Assembly: GCA_963725065.1 (NCBI GenBank)
Contig: CAVRXD010000035.1
Span: 1 to 64,000 of the forward strand
DNA: 64,000 bases
From: VAZQ01 sp963725065
GTDB lineage: Bacteria > Pseudomonadota > Alphaproteobacteria > Rhizobiales > Xanthobacteraceae
Direction of reading: 5' to 3'
Shown here: positions 39,816 to 48,808 of the stretch, piece by piece
How positions within the stretch are numbered: position 1 is the first letter of the stretch
Layout: each line of letters begins with the position of its first letter
The notes under the pieces: generated by a model
Told to the model about the DNA's origin: nothing
Databases searched by the model: none
Seen by the model: the letters and a program-made list of their open reading frames with translations, nothing else
Program-made: the position numbers and the translations under genes

Positions 39816-40896
39816 ATGACCGCCCGTGCTCGCCCCTTCCGCCGCTCCTGGTTCGTGCTTGCGCTTGCCGCGTCGTTGCCAGCGCTCCCGCCGGCATTGT
39901 CGTCCGCCTGGGGCGGCACCGCGCTGATCTACGTCACCAACAGCGCGGGCGACAGCATTCACGTGATCGATCCCGTCACCAACAAGGTGGTGCAGGAGAT
40001 CAAGGGCGTCGAGGCGGCTCATGGCATCGCGCCGGCGCCCGACGGCGCGCGGGTCTATGTCAGCAACGAAGCCGACAGCACGCTCGATGTGTTCGACCGC
40101 GAAAGCGGCGCCCTGATCAAGAAAGTGCCGCTCAGCAACCATCCCAACAACATCGCGGTGACGAAGAACGGCGATCGCATCCTGGTCGGCATCGCGCGCG
40201 GGCCGGGCGCGGTCGATGTCATCGACGCCAAGACGCTGACGCGGACCAAGAGCATCCTGGTCAAGGGCCGGCTGCACAACATCTATGTCACGCCGGACGG
40301 CAAGCATCTGATCACCGGCTCGATCCCGGGCAAGCTCATGACCGTCATCGATCTCGAACGCGAAGTCCCGGTATGGGAACTGCCGTTCGATCTCGGCGTG
40401 CGCCCGATGACGATCGAGGCCGGCCCTGACGGCGCCACCAAGCGCATCTTCGTGCAGCTCTCGGACACCAACGGATTCGCGGTGGTCGATTTCGCCGCGC
40501 GCAAGGAGGTGGCGAGGATCAAGCTGCCGGCGAGCGCAACCGAATTCGAGACCGATGCCGGGCGCGCCACGTCGCCCTCGCACGGGATCGGCGTGGCGCC
40601 GGACGGCAAGACGCTGTGGGTGACCAGCATCCCCAACAACGCGGTGTTCGTCTATTCGCTCGCCGACCTCAAGCTCATCGGCGAGGTCGCGCTGCCGGCG
40701 CTCAAGCTGCCCGGGACATGGCCCGATCGCCTCGGTGCCGAACTGGGTGACGTTCACGCCCGACAGCAAGACGATCTACATCTCCAATGCCGCGATCAAA
40801 TCCGTCACCGCGATCGATACGCAGAGCATGACGGTGAAGGCGGTCGTTCCCGTGGGTGAAGTGCCCAAGCGCATCAACACGCTGGTGATGAACTAA
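39816..40896 (+). pseudogene. YVTN-family exported beta-propeller, single frameshift near the C-terminus
   Basis: The ATG at 39816 has GAGGAGA upstream. Residues 1-31 are a signal peptide (FVLALAASLPALPPALSSAW). Blades follow: TALIYVTNSAGDSIHVIDPV, RVYVSNEADSTLDVFDRESG, HNIYVTPDGKHLITGSIPGK and LWVTSIPNNAVFVYSLADLK. Near 40720 the frame breaks after ALKLPG. Shifted, it continues SVPNWVTFTPDSKTIYISNA, AIDTQSMTVKAVVPVGEVPK and RINTLVMN to a TAA at 40896. The repaired protein (about 360 residues) has normal length. Periplasmic binding or scaffold role; ligand unknown. Confidence 0.8.
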
Positions 40897-41111
40897 AGCG
40901 TCGATACAGTCCGCGTGGGCACGGCGCTCCGCGCCTTTGCCCACCCTAAGGGACCCGTGGCCTTCGCGCGCCGGAGAGCAGCGCCGACACTTTGATTCGG
41001 CCGGGCCAAGCCCCATATTTGGCGTCGCGGCCGATCGGTGCGGCCAGGATCGGACGCGCGAGCGACCCGCCCTGATGGCGGCCGGTGCCATCTGCATTCT
41101 TTTCGGTGCCA

Positions 41112-44100
41112 ATGAACCCAGTGTCCCTGTTTCATCCGGCCGTCGCCGACTGGTTCGACCGCAGCTTCGCCGCGCCGACGGCGGCGCAGGCGCAGGCCTG
41201 GCCGGCCTTCCAGGCCGGCCGGCACGTGCTGATCGCGGCCCCCACCGGATCCGGCAAGACGCTCGCGGCCTTCCTCGCGGCCATCGACGCGCTGGTGCGC
41301 CAGGCGCTCGCGCACGGGCTCAAGGACGAAACCCAGATCGTCTACGTCTCGCCGCTCAAGGCGCTGTCGAACGACATCAGGTGCAACCTCGAAGCGCCGC
41401 TCGCCGGCATCCGCGCTGCGCTGCAGGCGCGGGGCTTGCCCGACGTCGATATCCGCACCTGGGTGCGCACCGGCGACACGCCCGCCGGCGAGCGCGACCG
41501 CATGCGCCGTCGTCCGCCGCATATCGTGGTGACCACGCCGGAATCGCTTTACATCCTGCTCGGCTCGGAATCGGGCCGCGCCATGCTCGCGACCACCCGG
41601 ACCGTGATCGTCGACGAGATCCACGCATTGGCGCCCAACAAGCGCGGCACCCATCTGGCGGTCTCGCTCGAGCGCCTGGCGGCGCTGTGCGGCAACCGGC
41701 TGCAGCGCGTCGGCCTCTCCGCCACGCAGAAGCCGATCGAGGAGGTCGCGCGTTTTCTGGTCGGAGCGGCTTCGGACAGCGGCGCCGGTGCCGACTGCAC
41801 CATCGTCGATACCGGCCACCGCCGCGCGCGCGATCTCGCGCTCGAGGTTCCGGACGCTCCGCTCGAAGCGGTGATGTCGGCCGAGGTGTGGGAGCAGGTC
41901 TATGCGCGTCTCGCGCACCTGATCGAGGCGCATCGCACCACGCTGATCTTCGTCAATACCCGCAGGATGGCGGAGCGGGTGACGCGCCAGCTGTCGGACC
42001 GGATCGGCGCCGAGCACGTGGCCGCACACCACGGCAGCCTGGCCAAGGAGCAGCGCCTCGACGCCGAGCAGCGGCTCAAGCACGGCAAGCTCAAGGCGCT
42101 GGTGGCGACCGCCTCGCTCGAGCTCGGCATCGACATCGGCGAGGTCGACCTCGTCTGCCAGCTCGGCTCGCCGCGCTCGATCTCGGCGTTCCTGCAGCGG
42201 GTCGGGCGATCCGGACACGCGGTCGCGGGCACGCCCAAGGGCCGGCTGTTCCCGCTCTCGCGCGACGAGCTGGTGGAATGCGCGGCGCTCATCGACAGCG
42301 TCGGCCGCGGCGAGCTCGACCGGCTCGCCATTCTGCAGCAGCCGCTCGACGTGCTGGCGCAGCAGATCGTGGCCGAGGTGGCGACGCAGGAATGGAGCGA
42401 GGACGAGCTGTTCGCGCTGATCCGCCGCGCGTGGCCCTATCGCGCGCTGGCGCGCGAGGATTTCGCGGCGGTGGTCACCATGCTGGCGGAAGGCTTCAGC
42501 ACGCGCCGTGGCCGCCGCGGCGCGCTCATCCACCACGACGCCGTCAATCACATGCTGCGCGGGCGGCGCGGAGCGCGTCTCACCGCCCTGACCTCGGGCG
42601 GGACGATCCCGGACAATGCCGACTTTCAAGTCCTGCTGGAGCCGGAGAACCACGTCGTCGGCAGCGTGAACGAGGACTTCGCGGTCGAGAGCCTCGCCGG
42701 CGACATCTTCCAGCTCGGCAACAAGAGCTATCGCATCATGCGCGTCGAGCGCGGCGTGGTGCGGGTCGAGGATGCCCATGGCATGGCGCCGACCATTCCG
42801 TTCTGGCTGGGCGAGGCGCCCGGCCGCAGCGACGAGCTCTCGGTCGCGGTGTCGCGGCTGCGCGCGGACATGGCGGCGCGCCTGCGCAGCGACCCGAGCG
42901 GGAATGACGCCTTGCGCTGGCTGATGGACGACCTCGGTGTGGTCGCGCCCGCCGCCGAGCAACTGGCCGAATATCTCGCCGCGGCGCACGGCGCGCTGAC
43001 CTGCCTGCCGACGCAGGACACGATCGTGCTCGAGCGCTTCTTCGACGAGGTCGGCGGCATGCAGCTCGTCATCCATTCGCCCTATGGCAGCCGCATCAAC
43101 CGCGCGTGGGGCCTGGCACTGCGCAAACGGTTTTGCCGCAAGTTCAATTTCGAGCTGCAGGCGGCGGCGACCGAGGACAACATCATCCTCTCACTCACCA
43201 CCGCGCACAGCTTCGAGCTCGCCGACGTCTCCCGCTACCTGCATTCTGCCACCATCCGGCCCCTGCTGATCCAGGCGATGCTCGATGCTCCGATGTTCGT
43301 CACGCGCTGGCGCTGGGTGATCGGCGTTGCGCTGGCGCTGCCGCGCTTCCGCGGCGGCCGGAAGGTGCCGCCGCAGCTCGCGCGCATGGGCGCCGAGGAT
43401 CTGATCGGATCGGTGTTTCCCGATCAGATCGCGTGCGCCGAGAACCTCGCGGGCGATCGCGAGGTCCCGGATCATCCGCTGGTGCGCCAGGCCATCGGCG
43501 ACTGTCTCAACGAGGCGATGGACCTTGCCGGCCTCGAACGCCTGCTTGCGGGCATCGAGTCGGGTGACATCAAAGTCGTCGCCCGCGACCTGACCGAACC
43601 CTCGCCGCTTGCGCTCGAGGTGCTGTCGGCGCGTCCCTACGCCTATCTCGACGATGCGCCGCTGGAGGAACGCCGAACCCAGGCGGTGATGAGCCGGCGC
43701 TGGCTCTCGCCCGAGGCCGCGTCGGATATCGGCCGGCTCGATCCCGAGGCGATCGCGCGGGTGCGATCCGAGGCGTGGCCGGAGGCCACCAATGCCGACG
43801 AGCTGCACGATGCGCTGGCCTGGCTCGGATTCCTCAGTGCCGACGAAGCGCATGCCGGATCGGGCTGGAGCGACTGGCTGTCGGAGCTGGCGCAGCACCG
43901 GCGCGTGACACGACTCGATGCTGCGCAGGCGCCGCTCTGGATCACGGCGGAACGGCTGCCCCAGTTCCAGGCGCTGTGGCCGGCGGCCAGTTTCGCACCC
44001 GCGATCGCGGCGCCGGCCGCCTATGCCGAGCGCGAATGGTCGCGCGAGGCGGCGCTGGTGGAAATCCTGCGCGGCCGGCTTGAGGGGCTCGGTCCGGTCA

Positions 44101-45554
44101 CTGTGGAAACCCTGACCGCTCCCCTTGGCCTTGCGCCGGCCGAGGCCGCCGCCGCGCTGGCGGCGCTCGAAGCCGAAGGTTTCGCCATGCGCGGGCGCTT
44201 TACGGCGGGAGCGGAGGCCGAGGAATGGTGCGAGCGCCGGCTGCTGGCGCGCATTCACGGCTACACCGTCAAACGGCTGCGGGCCGAGATCGAGCCGGTG
44301 GCGGCGCGCGACTTCCTGCGTTTCCTGCTGGGCTGGCAGCGCGTCGCGGCCGACGCCCGGATGGAAGGGCCGCAGGCGGTCGATACCGTGGTCGGCCAGC
44401 TCGAAGGCTTCGAGGCGCCCGCCGGCGCCTGGGAGAGCGAGATCCTGCCGGCGCGGCTCGCCGGCTACGAGCCGACCTGGCTCGACGATCGCTGCCTCGC
44501 CGGGCACGTCGCCTGGACGCGGCTGCGGCCGCGCGCGGGGCGAGCGGGCAACGGACGAACAAGCAACGGACGACCGAACGGTAGCGAGAGCAAGGCGGCG
44601 ACGCCGGTGCGCACCACGCCGATCACGCTGATCGCGCGCCGTCACGCCGCGCTGTGGGGCTCGCTGTCGATCCAGGAGGAGGGCGTCCAGCCCAGCCACC
44701 GGGCGCAGCTGGTTCTCGATCACATTCGCGCGCATGGCGCCTCGTTCTTCGACGAGCTCGTGGACGGCACTGGCCTGCTGCGCTCCCAGGTCGAGGAGGC
44801 GCTGGGCGAACTGGTGACGCTCGGCCTGGTGAGCTCGGACAGCTTCGGCGGGTTGCGCGCGCTGCTGGTGCCGTCGGGCGAGCGCAGGCCGATCGCCGGC
44901 GCGCATCGCCGCCGTCGCACCGCGAAGTTCGGAATGGAAGAGGCGGGCCGTTGGGCGCTCGTTCGCCGTCCGCGGCCGGCAGCGTCAGGCGCGCGCGCGG
45001 ATGCGGGCGCCGCGCAACAGGCGGTCGAACATGTCGCGCGCGCGTTGCTGCTGCGCTACGGCGTCGTGTTCTGGCGTCTGATCGAGCGCGAGGCCGCGTG
45101 GCTGCCGCCGTGGCGCGATCTGCTGCGCGTCTACCGCCGGCTCGAAAGCCGCGGCGACATTCGCGGCGGCCGGTTCGTGGCCGGCTTCTCCGGCGAGCAA
45201 TTCGCGCTGCCCGATGCGGTCGCGACCTTGCGCGAGGTGCGCCGCCAGCCGGCCTCGGGCGCGCTGGTGTCGCTGTCGGGCGCCGATCCGCTCAACCTCG
45301 CGGGCATCCTGACACCCGGTCCGCGGCTTGCCGCGCTCACCGGCAACCGTCTGCTCTATCGCGACGGCGTGCCGATCGCACTGCTCGCTTCCGGCGAAGT
45401 GCAGTTTCTCGAAACGCTCGACGCCGCCAGCGAGTGGGCCGCGCACAAGGCATTGCTGCGCAGCGCCGTGCCGGGTCCGCCGCGTGCCCCCGACGCGGTG
45501 CCCCGCGAGGCGCGCGCGGACAAGTCCAGGCATTCTGCGCACGAGCGGGCGTAG
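41112..45554 (+). CDS. lhr: Lhr-type ATP-dependent DNA helicase
   Basis: About 1,480 residues, superfamily 2. Walker A APTGSGKT (43-50), then YVSPLKALSNDI, VVTTPESLYILL, the DEIH box in TVIVDEIHALAPNKRG, GLSATQKP, and helicase motif VI in FLQRVGRSGHAV. The Lhr winged-helix and beta-barrel core follows (GSVNEDFAVESLAGDIFQLG, YGSRINRAWGLALRKRFC). The long C-terminal half has Lhr-CTD-like winged-helix repeats. Full length is close to E. coli Lhr (1,538). An in-frame GTG at 41085 is an alternative start; neither has a strong ribosome site. Lhr proteins unwind RNA:DNA or forked DNA and act in repair. No operon partner is seen. Confidence 0.93.
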   Translation: MNPVSLFHPAVADWFDRSFAAPTAAQAQAWPAFQAGRHVLIAAPTGSGKTLAAFLAAIDALVRQALAHGLKDETQIVYVSPLKALSNDIRCNLEAPLAGIRAALQARGLPDVDIRTWVRTGDTPAGERDRMRRRPPHIVVTTPESLYILLGSESGRAMLATTRTVIVDEIHALAPNKRGTHLAVSLERLAALCGNRLQRVGLSATQKPIEEVARFLVGAASDSGAGADCTIVDTGHRRARDLALEVPDAPLEAVMSAEVWEQVYARLAHLIEAHRTTLIFVNTRRMAERVTRQLSDRIGAEHVAAHHGSLAKEQRLDAEQRLKHGKLKALVATASLELGIDIGEVDLVCQLGSPRSISAFLQRVGRSGHAVAGTPKGRLFPLSRDELVECAALIDSVGRGELDRLAILQQPLDVLAQQIVAEVATQEWSEDELFALIRRAWPYRALAREDFAAVVTMLAEGFSTRRGRRGALIHHDAVNHMLRGRRGARLTALTSGGTIPDNADFQVLLEPENHVVGSVNEDFAVESLAGDIFQLGNKSYRIMRVERGVVRVEDAHGMAPTIPFWLGEAPGRSDELSVAVSRLRADMAARLRSDPSGNDALRWLMDDLGVVAPAAEQLAEYLAAAHGALTCLPTQDTIVLERFFDEVGGMQLVIHSPYGSRINRAWGLALRKRFCRKFNFELQAAATEDNIILSLTTAHSFELADVSRYLHSATIRPLLIQAMLDAPMFVTRWRWVIGVALALPRFRGGRKVPPQLARMGAEDLIGSVFPDQIACAENLAGDREVPDHPLVRQAIGDCLNEAMDLAGLERLLAGIESGDIKVVARDLTEPSPLALEVLSARPYAYLDDAPLEERRTQAVMSRRWLSPEAASDIGRLDPEAIARVRSEAWPEATNADELHDALAWLGFLSADEAHAGSGWSDWLSELAQHRRVTRLDAAQAPLWITAERLPQFQALWPAASFAPAIAAPAAYAEREWSREAALVEILRGRLEGLGPVTVETLTAPLGLAPAEAAAALAALEAEGFAMRGRFTAGAEAEEWCERRLLARIHGYTVKRLRAEIEPVAARDFLRFLLGWQRVAADARMEGPQAVDTVVGQLEGFEAPAGAWESEILPARLAGYEPTWLDDRCLAGHVAWTRLRPRAGRAGNGRTSNGRPNGSESKAATPVRTTPITLIARRHAALWGSLSIQEEGVQPSHRAQLVLDHIRAHGASFFDELVDGTGLLRSQVEEALGELVTLGLVSSDSFGGLRALLVPSGERRPIAGAHRRRRTAKFGMEEAGRWALVRRPRPAASGARADAGAAQQAVEHVARALLLRYGVVFWRLIEREAAWLPPWRDLLRVYRRLESRGDIRGGRFVAGFSGEQFALPDAVATLREVRRQPASGALVSLSGADPLNLAGILTPGPRLAALTGNRLLYRDGVPIALLASGEVQFLETLDAASEWAAHKALLRSAVPGPPRAPDAVPREARADKSRHSAHERA

Positions 45555-45635
45555 ACCACGACGGGCGTCGACCCGTGTCTCGCGTTCCGGATGCGATCGA
45601 GCGCGAAGCGCGCTCGGCCCGCGCTGCCGGCGTCC

Positions 45636-46070
45636 TCAATGCCACTGCGAGAGTTCGACGGTGACGCCTTCGGGGCCGTCGATGAACACCAGCTTGCGGG
45701 AATGAAAATCCATGATCTCGTTGCGCGTCTTGAATCCGTTCGCCCGGAGCCGGGCGACTTCGGCCTCGATGTCGCCGACCGCGAAGCAGATGTGGTTCAT
45801 GCCGAGCTTGTTCAGGTCGCGGATGTGCGGATCGGGCAACGGCTCGGGATGACGGTAGCGCAGCAACTGGATCTCGGTGCGGGGCGAGACGTTCTCCAGG
45901 ACTAGCGTGACATGCTCGGCTTCGATCCCCGGAACACCCATGTAGCTCGCGAACGGCTCTCCGGCGATGGTGACGGACATCGCTTCCTTGAATCCCAGGA
46001 CCGCGAAGAACGCCTTGGCGCGCTCGGTATCGCGCACGACGATGGTCAGGTGGTCGAAATGCTTCACCAT
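45636..46070 (-). CDS. VOC-superfamily metalloenzyme (lactoylglutathione lyase/epimerase-like)
   Basis: 144 residues. Paired beta-alpha-beta-beta-beta modules: KHFDHLTIVVRDTERAKAFF and LGFKEAM, then LGMNHICFAVGDIEAEVARL and FIDGPEGVTVELSQWH. The ligands expected in VOC enzymes (H near residue 7, E in LQLLR-type strand, H in MNHICF, E in TVELSQ) are present. GGAGGA precedes the ATG at 46070. Substrate unknown. Confidence 0.85.
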   Translation of the reverse strand: MVKHFDHLTIVVRDTERAKAFFAVLGFKEAMSVTIAGEPFASYMGVPGIEAEHVTLVLENVSPRTEIQLLRYRHPEPLPDPHIRDLNKLGMNHICFAVGDIEAEVARLRANGFKTRNEIMDFHSRKLVFIDGPEGVTVELSQWH

Positions 46071-46108
46071 TCGTGTTCCTCCCGGCGCGGGCGCGGGGCT
46101 ACTTGTTT

Positions 46109-46153
46109 GAGCATGATCTTTGCCGAAAACCGCTGCACATTTTTCGGGATCAT
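46109..46153. repeat. Dispersed palindromic element (GAGCATGATC family)
   Basis: GAGCATGATCTTTGCCGAAA continues ACCGCTGCACATTTTTCGGG and ends ATCATG. The same unit with small changes recurs at 48652-48697, and a looser one at 2656-2705. Ends and core are inverted (GATC...CCGAAA / TTTCGG...GATC). Confidence 0.7.
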
Positions 46154-46156
46154 GGT

Positions 46157-46591
46157 TTAGAGCTTCTGCCCGTTGACCCAGTCCGCCAGGATCTTCCAGT
46201 TCGGATCGTCCTTGGACGCGAACTGCCGCCCGCCGGAATGGAAGACGTTGCCGCCGACCTCGGGCGCCAGCGGCTGCTGCAACAGCCGGCTGGTCGCGGG
46301 ATCGCCCGGGTTCACCAGGATCGCGGCCATCTCGAAATTCTTGCGCGACTGCTCCTCGGTCCACGCACTTGCGCCGGGTGCAAGCCGCTCGAGCCGGAAT
46401 GCGTTGTTGCTCTCGGCGTGGCAGACGTAACAACGGGTATGGCCGTCGCGCTTCTGCAGGAAGATCGGCTGCACCCGCGCTTTGAAGAAATCGAAATCGA
46501 GGGATGGCGCCGCGCGTGACGCCATCGGCAACGGGGAGGCGGCGACCAGCAGCGCAGCCGCCATGATGCATTTTGCCCGCGAAGCCGCCAT
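46157..46591 (-). CDS. Exported mono-haem cytochrome c-like protein
   Basis: 144 residues. The signal peptide (CIMAAALLVAASPLPMASRA) ends near residue 28. One haem site C54-x-x-C57-H58 (RCYVCHAESN) lies in a PIFLQKR...C-CH context seen in planctomycete-type and dehydrogenase-linked cytochromes. The segment NPGDPATSRLLQQPLAPEVG and HSGGRQF is the usual continuation, which may hold the distal ligand. The second ATG (46591) has GGGAGG at proper distance, the first does not. It might serve the nearby iorAB oxidoreductase; this is inferred. Confidence 0.82.
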   Translation of the reverse strand: MAASRAKCIMAAALLVAASPLPMASRAAPSLDFDFFKARVQPIFLQKRDGHTRCYVCHAESNNAFRLERLAPGASAWTEEQSRKNFEMAAILVNPGDPATSRLLQQPLAPEVGGNVFHSGGRQFASKDDPNWKILADWVNGQKL

Positions 46592-46702
46592 GCGCATCCT
46601 CCCGTGCCTTTTTTTGAATGTTCAGAGCACTGGAATGCTATTCCCCCAAGGCAACGCTGCCAATGCCGGTGACCGGTGATCCGGGGCACCGACTTCCCGG
46701 TC

Positions 46703-46780
46703 GTCATTGCCGGGCTTGACCCGGCAATCCATCTTCTTCGCGAAAAGGGATGGATGCCCGGGTCAAGCCCGGCATGACAG
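46703..46780. repeat. Palindromic repeat (CCGGGCTTGACCCGG type)
   Basis: GTCATTGCCGGGCTTGACCC then GGCAATCCATC on one side, and GGATGGATGCCCGGGTCAAG then CCCGGCATGAC on the other, form a nested inverted repeat. A close copy is at 53890-53981. Typical of Bradyrhizobiaceae intergenic DNA. Confidence 0.8.
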
Positions 46781-46799
46781 GCCGACGATTTGACGCCGG

Positions 46800-47276
46800 T
46801 TACGTGTTGGTCAGGCGAACTCCGCCGCGGCGGCCGAGACCGGTGCAGTCCTCGTCGGTCTTGAGCCCGATCGCGCGCACGCCGTAGGCGGCAAGCTCCT
46901 CGTCGCGGTCCTCGGTATCGCCGGTCACTCCGACCGCGCCGATGACCTCGCCATCGGCGTTGCGGATCTGCACACCGCCGCCTTCGGGGAAAATCTGATC
47001 ACCGGTCGCGCTGAGCAGGTAGCGCATGAAGATCGGCTTCTCCTCTGCCCGCACCTTCACGAGCTTGGAGGAGCGGCCCATGGCGAGCGCGGCATAGGTC
47101 TTACCGTAGGCCATCTCGAACCGGATCATGGAACTGCCGTCCTCTTTCTTGAACGCCTTTACCTTGCAGCCGGGCTCGACCACGATCACGGAGAGCGGCC
47201 GGCAATCGAGCTCGGCGCCGCGCTTGAGGATGGCGTCGATGAGACGGTCGGCCTGATCGAGAGTGATGGCAGTCAT
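46800..47276 (-). CDS. GlcG/HbpS family protein (haem-binding-like)
   Basis: 158 residues. ITLDQADRLIDAILKRGAEL, then SVIVVEPGCKVKAFKKEDGS, RFEMAYGKTYAALAMGRSSK and GGGVQIRNADGEVIGAVGVT are the signature of the GlcG/HbpS fold. GGAGGA lies just upstream of the ATG. Relatives bind haem or act in degradation clusters with unknown roles. It is divergent from the bicupin gene 165 bp away. Confidence 0.88.
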   Translation of the reverse strand: MTAITLDQADRLIDAILKRGAELDCRPLSVIVVEPGCKVKAFKKEDGSSMIRFEMAYGKTYAALAMGRSSKLVKVRAEEKPIFMRYLLSATGDQIFPEGGGVQIRNADGEVIGAVGVTGDTEDRDEELAAYGVRAIGLKTDEDCTGLGRRGGVRLTNT

Positions 47277-47441
47277 GGGTCCTCCGGTTGCGATGATTCG
47301 ATGCGGCGCGTCAGCATCAGCCGCCGAATGTAGCAGCGTAACGCAGCGCAAGGGATAGCGGCTTCGGTTGACTCGGCATCGGCAGCTGTGACACCGGTCT
47401 GTCGCGTCGGGCGGCGGCGCAGTTGATCCGAGGAGGTGGTA

Positions 47442-48596
47442 ATGTCCGAATTTTCGCGCCGTGAGATGCTGAGCGCCGCGGCCGCCGGCGGCGTGATCGC
47501 GGCCGCAGCGAGCACCGATGGCCTGGCGGAAGGACAACCGCCGTTCGGGCCGACGCCGCCCGTGCTCGCCGGCGCCCAACTGCCCTCCTTTCGCTTCCAG
47601 CTCGGCGCGGTCGCACCCAAGACCTGGAACGGCGGCTGGGCAAAAGAAGCGACGGTGGCGGAATTCCCGGTGTCGGAAAAGCTCGCCGGCGTGCTGATGT
47701 CGCTCGTCCCGGGCGGGTTGCGCGAGCTGCACTGGCACGCCAATGCGGCGGAATGGGCCTACGTGATCAAGGGCCAATGCCGCGTCACCACCATCAACCC
47801 GCAAGGCCAGGCGCAGATCGCCGACTTCGCCGCCGGCGACGTGTGGTACTTCCCGCGCGGGTTCGGCCACTCGATCCAGGGCATCGGCTCCGAGGACTGC
47901 CTGTTCGTGCTGGTGTTCGACAACGGCTATTTCTCCGAGTTCGGCACCTTCAGCATCACCGATTGGGTCGGGCACACGCCGCCCGAGGTGCTGGCGAAGA
48001 ACTTCGGGGTGCCGGCCGCGACCTTCGCGAATTTCCCCAAACGCGAGGTCTACATCGCCAAGGGGCCGGTGCCGCCGCCGCTTCCCGCCGATCCCGCGCC
48101 CGGCACGCTCAACGCCGGAACGCTCACCCATCGCTACCGCCTGCTGGCGCAACGTCCGGAGACTTATCAAGGTGGCACGAATCGTCTGGTGTCGCAGCGC
48201 GAGTTTCCGATCTCGACCACCATCACCGGCGCGCTCATGCGCATCAAGCCGGGCGGGATGCGCGAACTGCATTGGCATCCCAACGCCGACGAATGGCAGT
48301 ACTATATCGGCGGCCGCGCCCGCATGAGCGTGTTCGGCTCCAACGGCCGCGTGCGTACCGAGGAATTCAACGCCGGCGACGTCGGCTACGTGCCGCAAGG
48401 CTACGGGCATTACATCGAGAACGCCGGCAGCGCGGATCTCGAGCTGTTGATCGTGCTCAACAACGGCACCTACGAATCGATTTCGCTCGCCAACTGGATG
48501 GGCGCCAACCCGCAACTCCTGCTCGGGACCAATTTCGAAGTGCCGGACAGCACGTTCAAGGATTTCCTCACCCGCGACCGCTTCATGCCGGGGTGA
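47442..48596 (+). CDS. Tat-exported bicupin oxalate decarboxylase
   Basis: 384 residues; predicted Mn enzyme splitting oxalate to formate and CO2. The N-terminus SEFSRREMLSAAAAGG is a twin-arginine signal. Cupin 1 has ligands H97, H99, E104 and H143 (ELHWHANAAEW, GFGHSIQ). Cupin 2 has H277, H279, E284 and H323 (ELHWHPNADEW, GYGHYIE). The lid over site 1 reads S165-E-F-G-T169 where Bacillus OxdC has S-E-N-S-T; the essential lid glutamate is kept (E166). The ATG at 47442 has GAGGAGG 5 bp upstream; a GTG two codons earlier is less likely. Its product, formate, links it to fds and fhs earlier in the window. Altered lids can tilt such enzymes toward oxidase or other activity. Confidence 0.9.
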   Translation: MSEFSRREMLSAAAAGGVIAAAASTDGLAEGQPPFGPTPPVLAGAQLPSFRFQLGAVAPKTWNGGWAKEATVAEFPVSEKLAGVLMSLVPGGLRELHWHANAAEWAYVIKGQCRVTTINPQGQAQIADFAAGDVWYFPRGFGHSIQGIGSEDCLFVLVFDNGYFSEFGTFSITDWVGHTPPEVLAKNFGVPAATFANFPKREVYIAKGPVPPPLPADPAPGTLNAGTLTHRYRLLAQRPETYQGGTNRLVSQREFPISTTITGALMRIKPGGMRELHWHPNADEWQYYIGGRARMSVFGSNGRVRTEEFNAGDVGYVPQGYGHYIENAGSADLELLIVLNNGTYESISLANWMGANPQLLLGTNFEVPDSTFKDFLTRDRFMPG

Positions 48597-48607
48597 TCTG
48601 CGCCAGA

Positions 48608-48634
48608 CGGGATGATTTTAGTCGAATCATCCCG
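48608..48634 (+). terminator. Intrinsic terminator after the bicupin gene
   Basis: CGGGATGATT-TTAGTCG-AATCATCCCG is a perfect 10-bp stem 12 bp past the stop, followed within 7 bp by CTTTTTGTTTG. Confidence 0.8.
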
Positions 48635-48651
48635 CTCCAGCTTTTTGTTTG

Positions 48652-48697
48652 TGCGTGATCTTTTCCGAAAACCGCTGCCCACTTTTCGGGACCACGC
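48652..48697. repeat. Dispersed palindromic element, second copy (GAGCATGATC family)
   Basis: TGCGTGATCTTTTCCGAAAA continues CCGCTGCCCACTTTTCGGGA and ends CCACGCA. It matches 46109-46153 closely in the core (CCGAAAACCGCTGC). Confidence 0.7.
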
Positions 48698-48808
48698 AAT
48701 GGGCTGGGCGGCGGCAGCCGGAATCGCATCTTATCGCTGCACAAGTCGGGGCAAGCCCGACTTGCGTTGGAGGGGCGGGGCGGGCCGTGATTACGGCGCC
48801 GTCACCGC

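Noticed and set aside
40893..44906. Minus-strand frames of 727 and 571 codons opposite lhr
   Set aside because: Antisense shadows of the Lhr helicase; composition is Arg/Ala/Gly-rich noise.
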